Shown here piece by piece: positions 45,097 to 57,194 of a DNA stretch of 64,000 nucleotides. The notes under the pieces were generated by a model. The model saw only the letters and a list, made by a program, of their open reading frames with translations, made no database searches and was not told the DNA's origin. How positions within the stretch are numbered: the stretch's first letter is position 1; each line of letters begins with the position of its first letter. A program made the position numbers and the translations under genes. The stretch comes from Cystobasidium ongulense (lineage: Eukaryota > Basidiomycota > Cystobasidiomycetes > Cystobasidiales > Cystobasidiaceae): contig BQUP01000011.1 in NCBI GenBank assembly GCA_022835595.1, forward strand, positions 129,319 to 193,318, read 5' to 3'.

Positions 45097-46677
45097 CTAG
45101 TATTCACTCCCACTTTCCCAAGTTCTCTCCAGCTCTTCAGCCTCTATCGCCCTTTCTATTTCCCACTGTTCCTGAGTGACGAAGAAATCTCCCGCTTCAT
45201 CTTCCAGAACGTATTCATCAGCAGAAGATGATGCGTCATCTTCATCTGCATCGCCCACTACGATTGTCCGGTCGGCTACATATTGTATTCCACGACTTTG
45301 AGCCAAGCTTACAAAAGTCACAAATTCTTCCTTGGTCCATAACCATTCTGACTTATCATTGAGGTTTTCAGGATGCAGCAGCTCCCTCAGATTACGCCTC
45401 TTGAAATCCTCCGAGCCCTTCAACGAGACATGCTCAAGTTTTGATGTGGCTGGATCTAGATCACGCAGCGAGCTAACGACTTTCAAGGGTGCAAGCGAGG
45501 GAGTGAAGAATATCGCCAGAGAGTGTAGCGATTGTAAGGTCCGCTGGGGAATGGCGGACCAGTGTTCGTCTGTAATGGCCCGGCCGCTGAGGTGTAGCCT
45601 TGTCAGGACTCCAAGACAAGACAGCGGGCTTGTACCTTCCTTCCCTTCTGTCTCCGCATGCGCTGGTGATGAGTCGGTGTCTAGTTCTTTATCATCTATT
45701 TCTAGCTTCAAAGACTCCAGATGAGGGCCAGCTCTGCGTATAATGTCTTGAATAGCTAGCGGTAGGCTTCTCGCCATCGCGTTGATATTCGGGTCACTCA
45801 GGAAGCTGAGATGTAGCTCCTTTAAGGTTTGCCCGTGTAACGTCGCGTTTAGAAGCCATTCAAGTGCATTGCCACCAATTGCACATTCTTCCAGTCCAAG
45901 CCGCTGAAGACGAAATGCTGGCTGCTTGGCTTGCAGTTGTCCGTCGTCGCTAAACGAGGCGAGAGAGCATCTCCAAAGGTCTATCTGAGTAAGGTGCTTC
46001 CATCGAGTGAAAGCGGGTAGGAAGATTTGTTGTGGCAACGGCAGGGTAAAGAGCGCGACTTGAAGCATGGAATCACGATCCATCGATTCTGGGTAAAGAG
46101 GCTGCGCTGTGATGGAGAGAGACTGGAGAAGATGCATTCGGCTGAGAGCGAGGTCATCTTGAGGTAACAGATTAGTCTCATACTTGAGCTCTACCACCGT
46201 AGTCTCTACAAGCTGGAGAAGGTCGGAGATGCGCTTCTCCTCCATCCTGATTGCGTCCAGCGCCATCCGCTTGGCACGCGTTGTCATGGATGATGTAGCT
46301 GTAGCTGCCACTGGTACCGCAGCCCCATTGCCGTTTGTGTTCGTTCCAGTTGCTTCTGTATTTGCTGCTTCGCGACTGTTGATGGGCCTGCGCTGGATGC
46401 CGCTCTCTCGCTCTCGAACAGCAAGAGCGCGCACCATGCTGGCATATCTCGCTCCGGTGTCCTTCCTTTGAAGCGTGCTGAGTAACTTGAGGCCCTTCAA
46501 CGAGATCTCGTAGGCTAGCTTCCCGTAGATCTGACGCAAGCACACCTGGCTCAGAGCCTTGCATGTCCTCCCGAGCGAAAGTAGCTCTTTCCGACGCTTC
46601 TGTCGCGTGGGCGCGGAGGCGGTTGCATATGACACTATGGTCGTCAATATTTCAGGCGGCAGCTGTGTCAACGTCAT
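45097..46677 (-). CDS. F-box protein with leucine-rich-repeat-like region
   Basis: 526 residues from the ATG at 46677, intronless. It opens directly with an F-box (LTQLPPEILTTIVSYATA ... LLSLGRTCKALSQVCLRQIY). Then come leucine-rich stretches that look like irregular LRRs (LKELHLSFLSDPNI, LESLKLEIDDKELD, LTRLHLSGRAITDEHW, LQSLHSLAIFFTPSLA) and a very acidic C-terminus (VVGDADEDDASSSADEYVLEDEAGDF). F-box/LRR proteins are substrate receptors of SCF ubiquitin ligases. An in-frame ATG at 46842 would add 55 residues with a hydrophobic stretch. I prefer 46677 because the F-box then sits at the N-terminus and the ATG has A at -3. The target is unknown. Confidence 0.8.
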   Translation of the reverse strand: MTLTQLPPEILTTIVSYATASAPTRQKRRKELLSLGRTCKALSQVCLRQIYGKLAYEISLKGLKLLSTLQRKDTGARYASMVRALAVRERESGIQRRPINSREAANTEATGTNTNGNGAAVPVAATATSSMTTRAKRMALDAIRMEEKRISDLLQLVETTVVELKYETNLLPQDDLALSRMHLLQSLSITAQPLYPESMDRDSMLQVALFTLPLPQQIFLPAFTRWKHLTQIDLWRCSLASFSDDGQLQAKQPAFRLQRLGLEECAIGGNALEWLLNATLHGQTLKELHLSFLSDPNINAMARSLPLAIQDIIRRAGPHLESLKLEIDDKELDTDSSPAHAETEGKEGTSPLSCLGVLTRLHLSGRAITDEHWSAIPQRTLQSLHSLAIFFTPSLAPLKVVSSLRDLDPATSKLEHVSLKGSEDFKRRNLRELLHPENLNDKSEWLWTKEEFVTFVSLAQSRGIQYVADRTIVVGDADEDDASSSADEYVLEDEAGDFFVTQEQWEIERAIEAEELERTWESGSEY

Positions 46678-46917
46678 TGTGTCCACTTTGTTTCGCGATT
46701 GAGTAGAGCAGAGTTCCGCATTCACGTGTTCAACTGGCTCATGAAGGCAGAATGTTGAGTCACGGTAGTCAATATTCCATCTGAACAGCAACAACATTAC
46801 AACGCAGAGACATGAAGAAGTAACAAACAACGAACCCGACATCTGATAGAAGTGTCGAAAGCAAACGGACTTGATTGTGTGGAGTGCAGCAGCAATGCCA
46901 CGATATATGTTTACGCC

Positions 46918-49900
46918 TCAGGCTCGAATTGTACGAGCAGCTCGTACAGCCTGAAGCTTCTTGCTGATCAGCTTCCTAATAGGAAGACCATCATCTGGTA
47001 GCCATTCGCCGTTGTTGACGCAAAGGATCTTCATTTTCGCGTGGTACTTTAGATTCGTAAGTAGCTTAGGAGTGAGCAGGAAATATCTATGGAGTGACGA
47101 AGGAGTCAATGTCTGTGTGATGCTTGCCGACGGTTATCATCAGCCTAGTCTTTGTTCACTCACTGTCCAACGTCCAGAACCTCGCAGACTGCGTGAACCA
47201 AGTGGTGGTGAACAGCTCGCTCAGCTCGCTCGTCCATGCCCTGATTGATCTCGTCAACTAATGAGAAGGGAACCTTGGACATTTGTAGCAAGCTGATGAG
47301 GTACATCATTGTTGCGAGAGATCGCTCCTGCAGGTGCGGGACAAGTCGTGCATCAGCCTCAACGTTGTCATACGCTGCTTTGATAATCACTTACTCCACC
47401 AGACTGTCTATGCCTTGTGAGTTCAGCTAACTTCTCCACATCTCTGAACGACACTTGAATGGAAATGGCCCATTTGGCGTAATCTTCATCCTCTTTGATG
47501 GAAACTTCGCCCATACAGCCAAGAGCTGTTGTAAATGACATTTAGCTAGTATGCACCGGTTTAGCTGTAATGATATTACTCACAGTCCATCCCATTTGAG
47601 AATTTGTTGCTGATTGTTTTGACTACCTCGTTGACGCGAGGGTACCATTTAGCCTAAATGAACCGGGTATCAGTCTTTGAACAGGCAGGATCACAATGCA
47701 GTATTTTGGAACTGACATGCAATCGCTCAATCTTTTGCCTTGCGCTTCTAACGCTATTCTCTTCCTTGTTGATCTCCTGCTGCAGGTAGTCCACCTATCA
47801 GAGCAAAGGATAAATCATTAGCATTTTGTCCACGGGGGCTTAAGTAACAGGATACGGACAGATGCCCTCAAGTCTTCGTATTTTTTGACGACGCTAGGAT
47901 TGATTTGCTGGCTGAGTTCAAGCTCGCCCCTTAAGTCTGCAATTCGCTGAGCAATGGAATCGGCAGTCTCGTTCTCCAGGCTTGCCACCTTTTCTTGAAA
48001 CTCGGCATTAAGGCGCTCTGGTAAGTCCCCTTGGCCTTTCTCTGCAGCGGCGTAGATCTGCTTAGCGATCGTTCGGTATTCTGTGACCCTTTTAGTCACT
48101 GAAAAGGCAAATGTCGATTTTCGTCAGCCCGTGTGGATAGTCTGATGGGCTTTGGATTGGAAGCAGTTAATCGCCCACCTTCTTCGAAAGCCTTTTGGAT
48201 TGCAGCATGCTCTTCGGTCCTTGTACGAAGTGTCGTCTCGAGTGTCTGCAGACTCGCTGTCGCTTGCAAATGCGCGATCATTGGATGCGCCTCGAGTGCG
48301 TGGCACTTGACCAAGGTCCCTGAGCACCCTTCTAATGTTCGACTGATGCGGACACGCTGGAGAGTCAGCTTCTTCATGTGTTGAGCCAACTCCTTTCGGC
48401 GAGCATCGGCGCTTGGCTGTCGCAGCAGTCTCTCCATATCGGCCTTTGCAGTTCTGAGTCTAACAGTGAGACGAGCGTAGTTCTTCTTCACGGCTTCGAT
48501 TTGTTGTCGCTCAGCATCGGCTGCTTCCTATGGTGAAACGACAGGAGGAGATCAAAAGAGCGGGTGTCGCGCCGGTCAGCACCCCCCATTTCAAGATGCT
48601 AATATACTGCATAAGGCGTCAACTCACTTTTTCCTGCTTCAAGTTCTCGTGTTCCGTCCTGAGTTCAGAGTCCTTTTCCGCGAGGGCATCGCGCTCCTTC
48701 TGTGCATCCTGCTTGGCTGCGTCGGCTTGCGCCAATCGCAGTTCCAACTCCCGCTTACGGTTTTGGTCAACTGAGGGAGAACGTTGATTTGAGCGATCTG
48801 TGTTTTCGAGGGCATGACCTTCTGCTTACTTGACTCTGCGAAAAGCTTGGGGTCTCTCGTCTGCATATCCTGGACAACAGCACCTCTGTTACCATAACGC
48901 GAGAATTGAATATCTGTAATAGTGTTGTTGGTGATGTAACGCCGGAAAGGGGAATTTGGCTGTCTTAAGCGATCATGTGCGACGTTGCGGCCATCTCCCA
49001 AGGCCACGGGCTGATAAAGCAGAGAGTATTTAGGAATGCGTATTGACTGCACGATCAGACATTCGAACACTCACGATGCGATGCAAGTTTCCTGTGTGAC
49101 ACAGGTAAGCCAGGACATCCGGAGGTCCTTCCAGAAGATCAATTACAAAAGCATCAAAGCCCAGACCCTCGAGCTGTCAGATACATAGTTTGCGCGTCAG
49201 AGATATGACAGTGCCGCTTGTGTATTGAGTGATCTCACTTGTTGTTGGCTGCACGGCCGCTCGTACAGCGCAGGGTTCCGTTTGTCCTCGGGGAATTCTG
49301 CCAAGTTTACGCGTAGGTCGCGGACCGGGGCGTCGGGATGATCGCTCGCCTTGAATTTGGTAAATGTATCTCCCAGCCTGACATAGTCCTCTCTTTCCAG
49401 GCAAACAATCGTCTTCATCAAACCGTAATTGATTGCTGCTTCGGCTACTCGGGCATGGCGCTTATCCTTGACGCTAACCAGGACTCGGATGGGGTCGTAG
49501 ACCGTGCCCTTCAGATAACGCCTATTGCGACGAATCCACTCAAAGGCAGTAAACAGTTGCGGGTCTTCTTGTCTGCACTGTTCTTCTCGTCGACGTTGGA
49601 CGTTGTTCAGAGCTTCGAGCCTACCGACAAGGGAAAATAAAGCTCAGCGAGCGTTCGCGTGAAATCTGGCTGCTGTCTACATACTGCTGGGCTACGCGAT
49701 TCTTTTCCTCATTTGCGGCATCAATGGCCCGAGCGTGCGCCTCATACTGTCCCGACAGCTCGTGAATCTGACTTTTTATATCATTGAGTTGATCTCGAAG
49801 TTCCTTTGTACGGTCCCCAATTTCGATCGATGCTTCTTCAGGCGGACGGTTGTCACACTGTCTTTCAAGATCCTTTATTTCTTTTTGGCCAACTTCTATC

Positions 49901-51887
49901 TTTTTCTTCCTTTTGGATTCATCGGTCTTGATTTGCTTGATCTCCGCTCGTAATTCTTCCACTTTGCTTTCCTGCAAGGTGGATTGAGCATCGGTAGGCT
50001 CAACGGTGGAGAAAATGCTTACTATGTGTGCAACCTTTTCTACGGCTTTAATCGATGCCCTCATGATTTCATCACGCCTCTTGGTCAGTGCTTTGCGACG
50101 AGACTCGGCCTCTTTGAGGAATGCTTTCAAGGACCTGAGAAGCGCAAAGCGTCAATCGATCGTGTCTGACAGGAGTAAGCCTGGGACTATTCTCACTCTT
50201 TTTGGCGCATCAAGGGTGCGTTATCGTCCGCTAGCTCGTCGATACGACCCTTTATCTCGTTCTTTTCGCGCTTGGCTTGCTCGTGCGCAACCTTCGCTTC
50301 TTGGTACTGAGCATATGGTAAACATACTTCCTCAATCGCAAGTTGGTCCTCAACTGCTTGACGTTCTTTGTGCCTCCGCACATCTCGTTCTAGGGCAGCC
50401 ATCTTGCGCTCTTGTTCGGTCAACGTAGCCCTTTTCTTACCCATGCTCTTGTCCGCAGTGCTCAAGTTGTCGCGCAGCTTGGTCAATTCCTCGTGGATAT
50501 CGAGCAAATCCTCATCGGCAGTTCGCTGCGTCTCGCGGAGTAGCTCCTGACCTGACATATTGGCAAAGTCGGATACGCGATCCTGAGGAAGGAAGGAGCT
50601 GCAAGAGGTGTCCTAAGCTGAAGTGATCGCTTTTCTGAAAGACGGATAACTTACCAAAGATTGTTGATATTGACGTGCAATTGTTTGACGCTCTCCGCAA
50701 CGGCACCCTTAGTAGAGGCTTTCCCTACAGAGGCATCGGAGTCAGCTAATTTAGTCAGCTCTCCAGGCCGGACCGCTCTTACCATTGATCTCGAAGACGG
50801 ATTGATCGTTTTTGGACGTAAGACTGCGCCTGACCGTCAGGTTACGCTTGCCAGGTCGACCTTTGAGCTCAATCTCGACGAAGCCTTCGTCTGTTCCATC
50901 CTTTACATATCTACGAAGGGCTTTCGTTCTAGCCATGACCTGCACCGCGATTGATCATGTCAGTCTGACTGTCTTACAGCTAAGTATCTAAATTTTCTGG
51001 ATGTACCTTTGGTGGGAAGCCAAGTCCGAGTGCTATAGCAGCGACCAGAGAACTCTTGCCAGAACCATTCGGTCCTAGAATTTGTAAATGGAGAGTTTAA
51101 CTACCAATTCTCGGATTGAGGTGCGATGGCGGGAAACTTACCGAATATCTATGACGGCGATAGGCACGTTACACACAAGATCAGCGAAAGTTTTTGGTTG
51201 AGTAAGGAATTGCCATACCATGTTCAAGTGAGGTCCGGGAAAGCATTCCATATCAAAGTAGGTCAAGAAGTTATGACACTTGATCCGGACGATGGACCCC
51301 ATCACGTAGCTGTAATACACGTGCTCAGCTTTTGCATGAAGGCAGAGCCGGAAGTCGAATCAGACCTACCCATCGGCTTTATCTCGCACAAGTAGTTGCT
51401 TCTTCAGCACGGGTTTCGAATGCTCCTCCTTCACCTGAGCCATCTCCTCAGCCATGAGCGGGTCGACCTCGTCGTCCTGCCCGCCGGGAGTCCTCGAGCC
51501 GCTTCCAGACGCTTCAGGAGGAGGAGGCGTTGCATCATCGTCTTCTTCTTCGTCGTCGTCGTCTGCTCCATTCTGTGTCGGTGTTGCTACAGCTGCAGCG
51601 CGGCCGCTCGTGCTCAGGCGCCTGCGCTTGCCATGCACAGAATTCGAGGATGCGGGCGTAGACTCGAAAGCTGGGTCAGCATTCTCATCATTCTCGTCGT
51701 CCAGGCCATTGTGGAGACTTGATAGTGTTTTGGTGCTCGACCTAGGTGCCCTCCTAGAGTTGCTCGCGCTTGGTTCCACCTCGCTGTCTACGTCCTGCTC
51801 GTCTGTTGGACTATCATCGACGCGTCTTTCCTGCTTCTTGCGGCTGGACGAGGGTGTCCTGCTGCCTCCACTGCTGAGGACGTCCAT
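46918..51887 (-). CDS. SMC5: Structural maintenance of chromosomes protein 5
   Basis: SMC ATPase of the SMC5/6 complex (DNA repair, replication-fork and recombination control), about 1,200 residues in some 20 exons. The first exons are 51887-51370, 51309-51219, 51148-51142 (7 bases), 51074-51007, 50939-50783 and 50724-50655. The N-terminus is disordered and acidic (about 165 residues). Then [21 protein letters not shown] leads into Walker A ([10 protein letters not shown]), then [17 protein letters not shown] and [13 protein letters not shown]. Long coiled coils flank the hinge ([13 protein letters not shown]). The C-terminal head has [18 protein letters not shown], Walker [20 protein letters not shown] and the end [28 protein letters not shown] and TPKLL identify SMC5 rather than SMC6. 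Exons between the hinge and head were followed only roughly. Confidence 0.9.
51142..51148 (-). other. SMC5: 7-base micro-exon of SMC5
   Basis: The exon ATATTCG lies between ...CGTCATAG and GTAAGTTT and joins HLNM to GPNGSGKSS as Ile-Phe-Gly, giving [12 protein letters not shown] just before Walker A. Without it the frame breaks. Both flanking introns (70 and 67 bases) have good ends. Confidence 0.75.
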
Positions 51888-52449
51888 GAATGCACAGCTC
51901 CAGTTTGGAAGCTCTCTTACGTTCTTGATGTTGATGGAGAAGAAGCCGGATTGACTGGTCTATCAAGCTCAATAAACACGAGAAATGTCGATCGAGGCTG
52001 ATACCAGACAACCCGATAATGAAGAACCTGCCTCCAACTCTAGCTGGCTTCAGTGATTACGCAGCAGGAAGCAATACGCTTGGTTCTCGAAAAGATGGAT
52101 GCAGTCTCATCGTGGGCCGGATGTCTTGATGTACCTCGGATTACGATAAAATTGGATGCAAGAGGTTCTAAAATTGATATTGACAACGTTGATGCTTCAC
52201 TAATCTACAATTACTATCTACTTTTTACCTTCCGGCGATGCTACATCTGATTTGCTCAAGGGCAGACGCGAATACCTTGAATGCATTCGATACTTCCACT
52301 TTTTCCAGGCTTCTGGCTACATTGGTTGCTTTTTGATGTCATGACGAGTTCCTTCAGTATGAAACTGCCATCACATCACCTAACGAGCTAGAGAAAGAGA
52401 CAAAGCGATTGTCAGAAGACTTTCGAAATCATGCAAAGACCAAGGCGAC
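51888..52449. promoter_or_regulatory. SMC5 promoter and AXL2-like 3' region
   Basis: 562 bases between two minus-strand genes. No gene seen. Open frames are short and lack family resemblance. Confidence 0.5.
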
Positions 52450-55400
52450 CTACCCATTAGACCGTCGATCCGTGACATCGAGGACAAACCTGCCAACAAC
52501 CTGTTCGCTATCCTCAGAGCCTGTCGCGTCATGCCGGCTCCACTTTGAGTCTGCTGATCTACGTTTTGATGGCGAGCCAGGCGTAGGGTACGATTTGCGT
52601 TCGATGACTCGAACAGCAACAGAGCCAACATCTGGAGATTCAGGTTCTCCCCAGCTGAACGACAACCTGCCTTAGCTTTGTTTTCAAGAACGAAATGGGG
52701 AATTTTGGCTTACAACTCAAGATCTTTTCCGCCAAACCTCAGCCATGATGGCAATGGCAAGCCGTCGAAATCCGGCTGATCTGGGTAATCTGTGCATGCA
52801 ACGTATGCGCTTCTCACAGGTCTGCAGCAGGAAGTGTCAGTCTGATTCAAAATGCACAAACCAGAGAATGGCACTAACCCGTCACGTCCGGGTGATCCAA
52901 TGGTTGCCATGGGTGGAGGGTGAATTTGGGCGGTGAAGTGGAAGGGATCGCCAGCATTGAGCTGGATCCGGAAGGGTTCAACAAACATTGAATTTGTATT
53001 CGCCCGCGACCTTGTGCTTCGGGGTATCGAGCGTGCAGAATCGGGACTCGGTGTTTGTTGATTCGCTTCGAGACCAGAAGGAGAAGTGGAGAAGTAGATG
53101 TGAGAAGCGCCGTCTAGATCAGGAGGATGATAGGGTTGTGAAACTGTGCTGTACCGTTGGAAGTTATCTTCGAAAGGAGAGTCTTCTGTGCTCTCGTCAA
53201 CAGCGTCTATTCGCGAGTTTTCCTGTGAGACATGGCCGCTCTCAGAGTGAATGCCCCTTTGGCTGGAAAAGCGCTTTTCTGGTGGTGAACTTGCACGCTC
53301 GCCTCGCTTTTCGGATGTGAAAGCAATCAAACGAGGTGTACTGTGCGGCCTTGAGCCGAACGAGTTTACTGATGCTGCAGTTCCTGGTTCATTGAGCTGT
53401 TCCAGGTGTGCAGTAGCGATGGCAGCATCAGCAGCAAGAGCTGCGTTGTATTCCAGAGCGTTCACTTGGGCATTGTAAGAGACATCAGCGAGCGATGAGG
53501 CATCTGAGGGTCTTCTTTGTGGTACTATGCGAATGCCTTGAACAGGAGGTGTGATAGCATCGTTCGACATGCCATTCTCAGCGGAAGACTTGCGCGGAGG
53601 CGGTCTATAGGGCAGGAAGTCGCGCCTACGTCTTGGTATTGACCGAGGGGTTCCTTCCTGAGTGTGCGCAGCTGCTGGCCTTTGAAGAGGACTTTCGTTG
53701 CTGCCGCCTTCTTCAGAGTAAAAGAGGGAAGAGCTTTGATGACTGTCGAAGCTTGAGCTGGTCCTGTCGCTGCCGTGCACTGACCCAACATCTTCGTCTG
53801 ACATGCTGGCATTGCGGATAAGCAGAGCAGGAGGTCCAGTTGGCGTTGTTGGTCGATAGGTATAACCATCGCCATCGGTAACAGTGATGATTTGATGCTG
53901 CCTAACATCTGGCGAGGGCGCAATATTACGCATGCCAGGAGCGAGGCCTAAAATCTCCTTCATGCTTCGACTACTTTGAGTTGTCGGCATGTCTCTTGAA
54001 GAAGAGCTTTTCTTGCCTCCACCAAAGACATTCATCAAATCGATGCGCTTAGGCTTACTTTGTTCGTGTGCCATGGCATTAGCAATTGAGATCTCTGCGG
54101 CATTGATAGCTTGACTTAGGCGATCGCTGTCTGTTGAGCCTCCCATTGAAGCTCGTCCAGTGCTTAAAGGTGTCTGGCGGTACTTGCCCTTTTCTGAAGC
54201 AGCTGCAAGTGTTGCATCATCGTCCACATTGTCTTCATGATGACAGTACCTGCGGCAAAGCCACATGATCAAGACGAGAAGCAGGAGACCGCCGAGAATT
54301 CCAAAGACGACAGCTAGAGCGATCTTGGCTCCGTTTGAGAGTCCACCGCCGCCTTTTTGCAGCTGAGTCTGTGCATCATTGAAGAGCAATGTAAGTGTGG
54401 CAGATTCGACAACGCTGGATGATGCATCGGCAGCGGTGATATTGACTCGAACATCTTTGCCAGTCATAGGAGGTGTGCCATCGAGCGTTTTCGAAGAGTT
54501 GTCAAAGTTGAGCCAGTCACTAGCGTTGGCGGGATCGAAAGCAGCAGAGTAAGAGGCTTCGGTATTAGTAAGGAAGGTAGCGAGAGATTGAGAGAAGTAT
54601 TGTCCTCCGGTGATGTTGATACTAGGTAAGTTACTCTGGGAGAAGAGTTGAGGTGTGATTGAAAGCGTAACGTTGGTGACAATAGTGTCGTTGAAGATTG
54701 AAGTAAAGGTGACGGGAATGTACAAGTCGTCGGTAGAAGGGAGTTCCGAGGGGAGGGTGCCGCTGATAGTCCGTGATGAAGAATCGTATGTGAGGTAAGA
54801 AGCATTGCTTGGTATGACTGCAACCACAGATGTGAGGTTGCTTGAGCTGATGCGTTGTGCATCGAGCATGAGGCCAGAGATTGGGATCGTGTACTCTACT
54901 GTATCTTTAGCAGTTGCATTGATAGGTGGAAGAGCGCCCTGAAGCACAAAAGAGTGCGTTCCCACGACAACTGTGAAAGTCTGCTTCACATCACCATAGC
55001 CGTAGTGGTCACTTCCGTATAGATCGATCTCAAAATAGTTGGTATTGGATGGAGCGAGACCTCCGAATGTCACGGTCTCGTTATCAAATACAAGCCAATC
55101 CGGGAGGTATGTTGTACCAGCTCGGTAGGCAGTGTAATAGATCTTTCGGTCTCCATCGCTAAAAGTATAGTACTGGAAACCAATGCTGAAGGACCAAGAA
55201 GGCGGTATACGGACGGATCTATCGGATTGCAAGTATGCGCTTGAGATGACTGCTTCGCCATCTGTGAGTTGCTTCGCTATTGGTGCTTGGACTGTGGGTC
55301 CCCGCTGGTTCACTACAAGACAGTGAAATCCGCTCTGTGTGCCTTGTGCTGTACCAGTCGCGTTGGCTTGAACAATGACGAAATTGTTGCCCGTATCGCC

Positions 55401-55664
55401 AGCTCTGGGAGATCCATGAAAGGTCAGAGAATTGGCATCGAATGAAAGCCAGTCGGGCATGTCCAGAGCGGCATAGGTCAAGCTGGAGCTCGGACTCGAG
55501 GCGAATGTGTCGGGTAGGAGCGACCATTCGAAGTACTGGCTAACGCGTGCCACTGGAGGAAGTTGTCCTTGTATAGGGTAATTGAGTGTTGGAGCCTGAG
55601 CAGCGACTAGCTTTGCAGCCAGCCCAAACAGGGCGAGAAATACGAAAGTTGTAAAAGTAGCCAT
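52450..55664 (-). CDS. AXL2: AXL2/BUD10-like membrane protein with cadherin-like domains
   Basis: 1,036 residues in three exons (55664-52879, 52821-52714, 52666-52450). A cell-surface type I membrane protein. In yeast Axl2 marks axial bud sites and recruits septins. A signal peptide (ATFTTFVFLALFGLAAKLVAA) leads into four cadherin-like/He-PIG repeats, each with 'P.WL.FD..T..F.G.P' (DMPDWLSFDANSLTFHGSP, LPDWLVFDNETVTFGGLAP, ASDWLNFDNSSKTLDGTPP). A membrane segment (IALAVVFGILGGLLLLVLIMWL) follows, then a 500-residue Ser-rich cytoplasmic tail. The tail ends in another LPSWLRFGGKDLEL block, completed by the last exon (SWGEPESPDVGSVAVRVIERKSY). The start is at the signal peptide; an in-frame ATG at 55820 would bury it. 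The middle intron (52878-52822) is 57 bases, in frame and stop-free. Confidence 0.85.
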
Positions 55665-57194
55665 AATGTCGATTATGTTGGAAATCCGGCCAAGAAAAAG
55701 AAAGTGGTTAAAATGAAAGTGTGCAGTCTTGAAGTGCGACGGTGTAGTTGTCTGTGTGAATGAAAGTGGATGACGGGTCGTCGCTGCATACAGATTTCCC
55801 ATAATCAGCTCGACTGCCATTTCGTAGATATTGACGCGTAAAGCAGCGACGTGATCAACCTACAGACTAAAGTCGGAAAAGAAAGGCTGTGGTAGGAAGA
55901 GCTAGCACAGCATCAAGGTAGATGTAATGTAGGTCTTGTTTCCAGAGTATCCAAGCTTGAAACAGTGTATGTTTTGAACTTCCCGAGTTCGCTGTCGCTT
56001 TGAAGAATTGTCGTCGAGACTTGGGCGAAACGAGTGAGGCGCCGCACGCGGCGGACGTATCTCCTTCTTTCTATCCTTTCAGCACGCTGGCTATCACCCT
56101 TTCCTCCTTCTACTATCTATCCCGCTCGAGTGTTGATGTGTTGTGTACCTGTGTTATTGGTGTGTGTGTGTTGTCAGGATCTCAATAACGGCTCTGCGTT
56201 CTTCGTGTCCTGTCGAAGCACGCAGGCTTCCAGCTCGAAGTATGTTCGGGCTAGCCTCGGACTGGGGCAGCGTTGCGGTACACGCAGACAGCCTTTTCAC
56301 TGCTTGCAGGCTGCGGTACCGCCTTAACACGCGAAAGCACGCGTATACTGTCGTAGATTCCTCGCTCTGGTATGCGTCAGCGGACTGGGCCGAGCGTGGA
56401 GCCGCATGCCTCTGAGCATTCCTCCAGAAAGTACACGCGTACAGTGGAAAGGCAGAGCTCATGAGAAGGCGCGGACTCAGCTCTTGTCATCTGAATGATA
56501 TTTCAGGGCACTGAAGAGGTATGCAGCGCCTATGCTGGCCTATGCTCTGTCTCTGAAGGCACTGAAAGCATCTTCGACTCGTCAAGAGAGAGACTCGTCT
56601 TCGATCGCTTTTTGCTGCTCTTGAGGTCGATGAAGGCGGCAATGGTTCAGAGGAGAGCTGCTGGTGCTTGATGCGGCCACACAGAAGACCTTCGCTACAA
56701 GGCAGAGCCGCTTCTCTCGAGACCGCCGAGGATCCAACGTCAATCAAGAGTCGTCGAAAACGAATGGGGACCGGCCTTCAACATGTAGCTTGCGGAAAGT
56801 AATCTGCCTTTGTTCTCTCACAGCGCAGCGAGCGATGAGCAACGTCCTGTACTAACCTTGTGCAGACTCAGTCCTCTGGCGAAATCTCGCACTGAATCAT
56901 TCGTCCGTCGCTGCCTGTCGATGCGCTGAAGCTGCGGCCTGCCAGGCAGCATATGAGGAGAGCATCATGCAGCTTGTGTAAGGTCTGTGACCGCTGACTG
57001 CAGGCATGGGAGACATGCATTTGCTTGTAAGGTCAAAAGAGAAGACCTGCTTGCGAAGTTGACCTCTGCTTCCACTCGAACACGATCTGTGCTCGACGGT
57101 GAACCGAGGTCATCCAGGAACGAGCGTTTCATTCCATCTTCCTCACACACCCATACACCTTCCCAACAGTGTCCACATACTATCTAGATACTAG
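55665..57194. promoter_or_regulatory. Long divergent intergenic region (AXL2-like and F-box gene)
   Basis: 1,530 bases between divergent starts. It holds only short overlapping open frames with Cys/Arg/Ser-rich, non-family content. CT-rich stretches near 56070-56120 and 57130-57190 suggest promoter or leader DNA on the plus strand. No RNA gene recognised. Confidence 0.5.

Noticed and set aside
46678-46842. N-terminal extension of the leucine-rich F-box protein
   Set aside because: Adds a hydrophobic leader before an F-box, unlikely for a cytosolic or nuclear SCF receptor; weaker start context. Not excluded.
53525-53923. 132-codon minus-strand frame
   Set aside because: Shadow of the AXL2-like tail in another frame.
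55665-55820. Upstream in-frame start of the AXL2-like gene
   Set aside because: Would place 52 residues ahead of a clear signal peptide.
56000-56462. Overlapping Cys/Arg-rich frames on both strands
   Set aside because: No family pattern and mutual overlap; treated as intergenic DNA.
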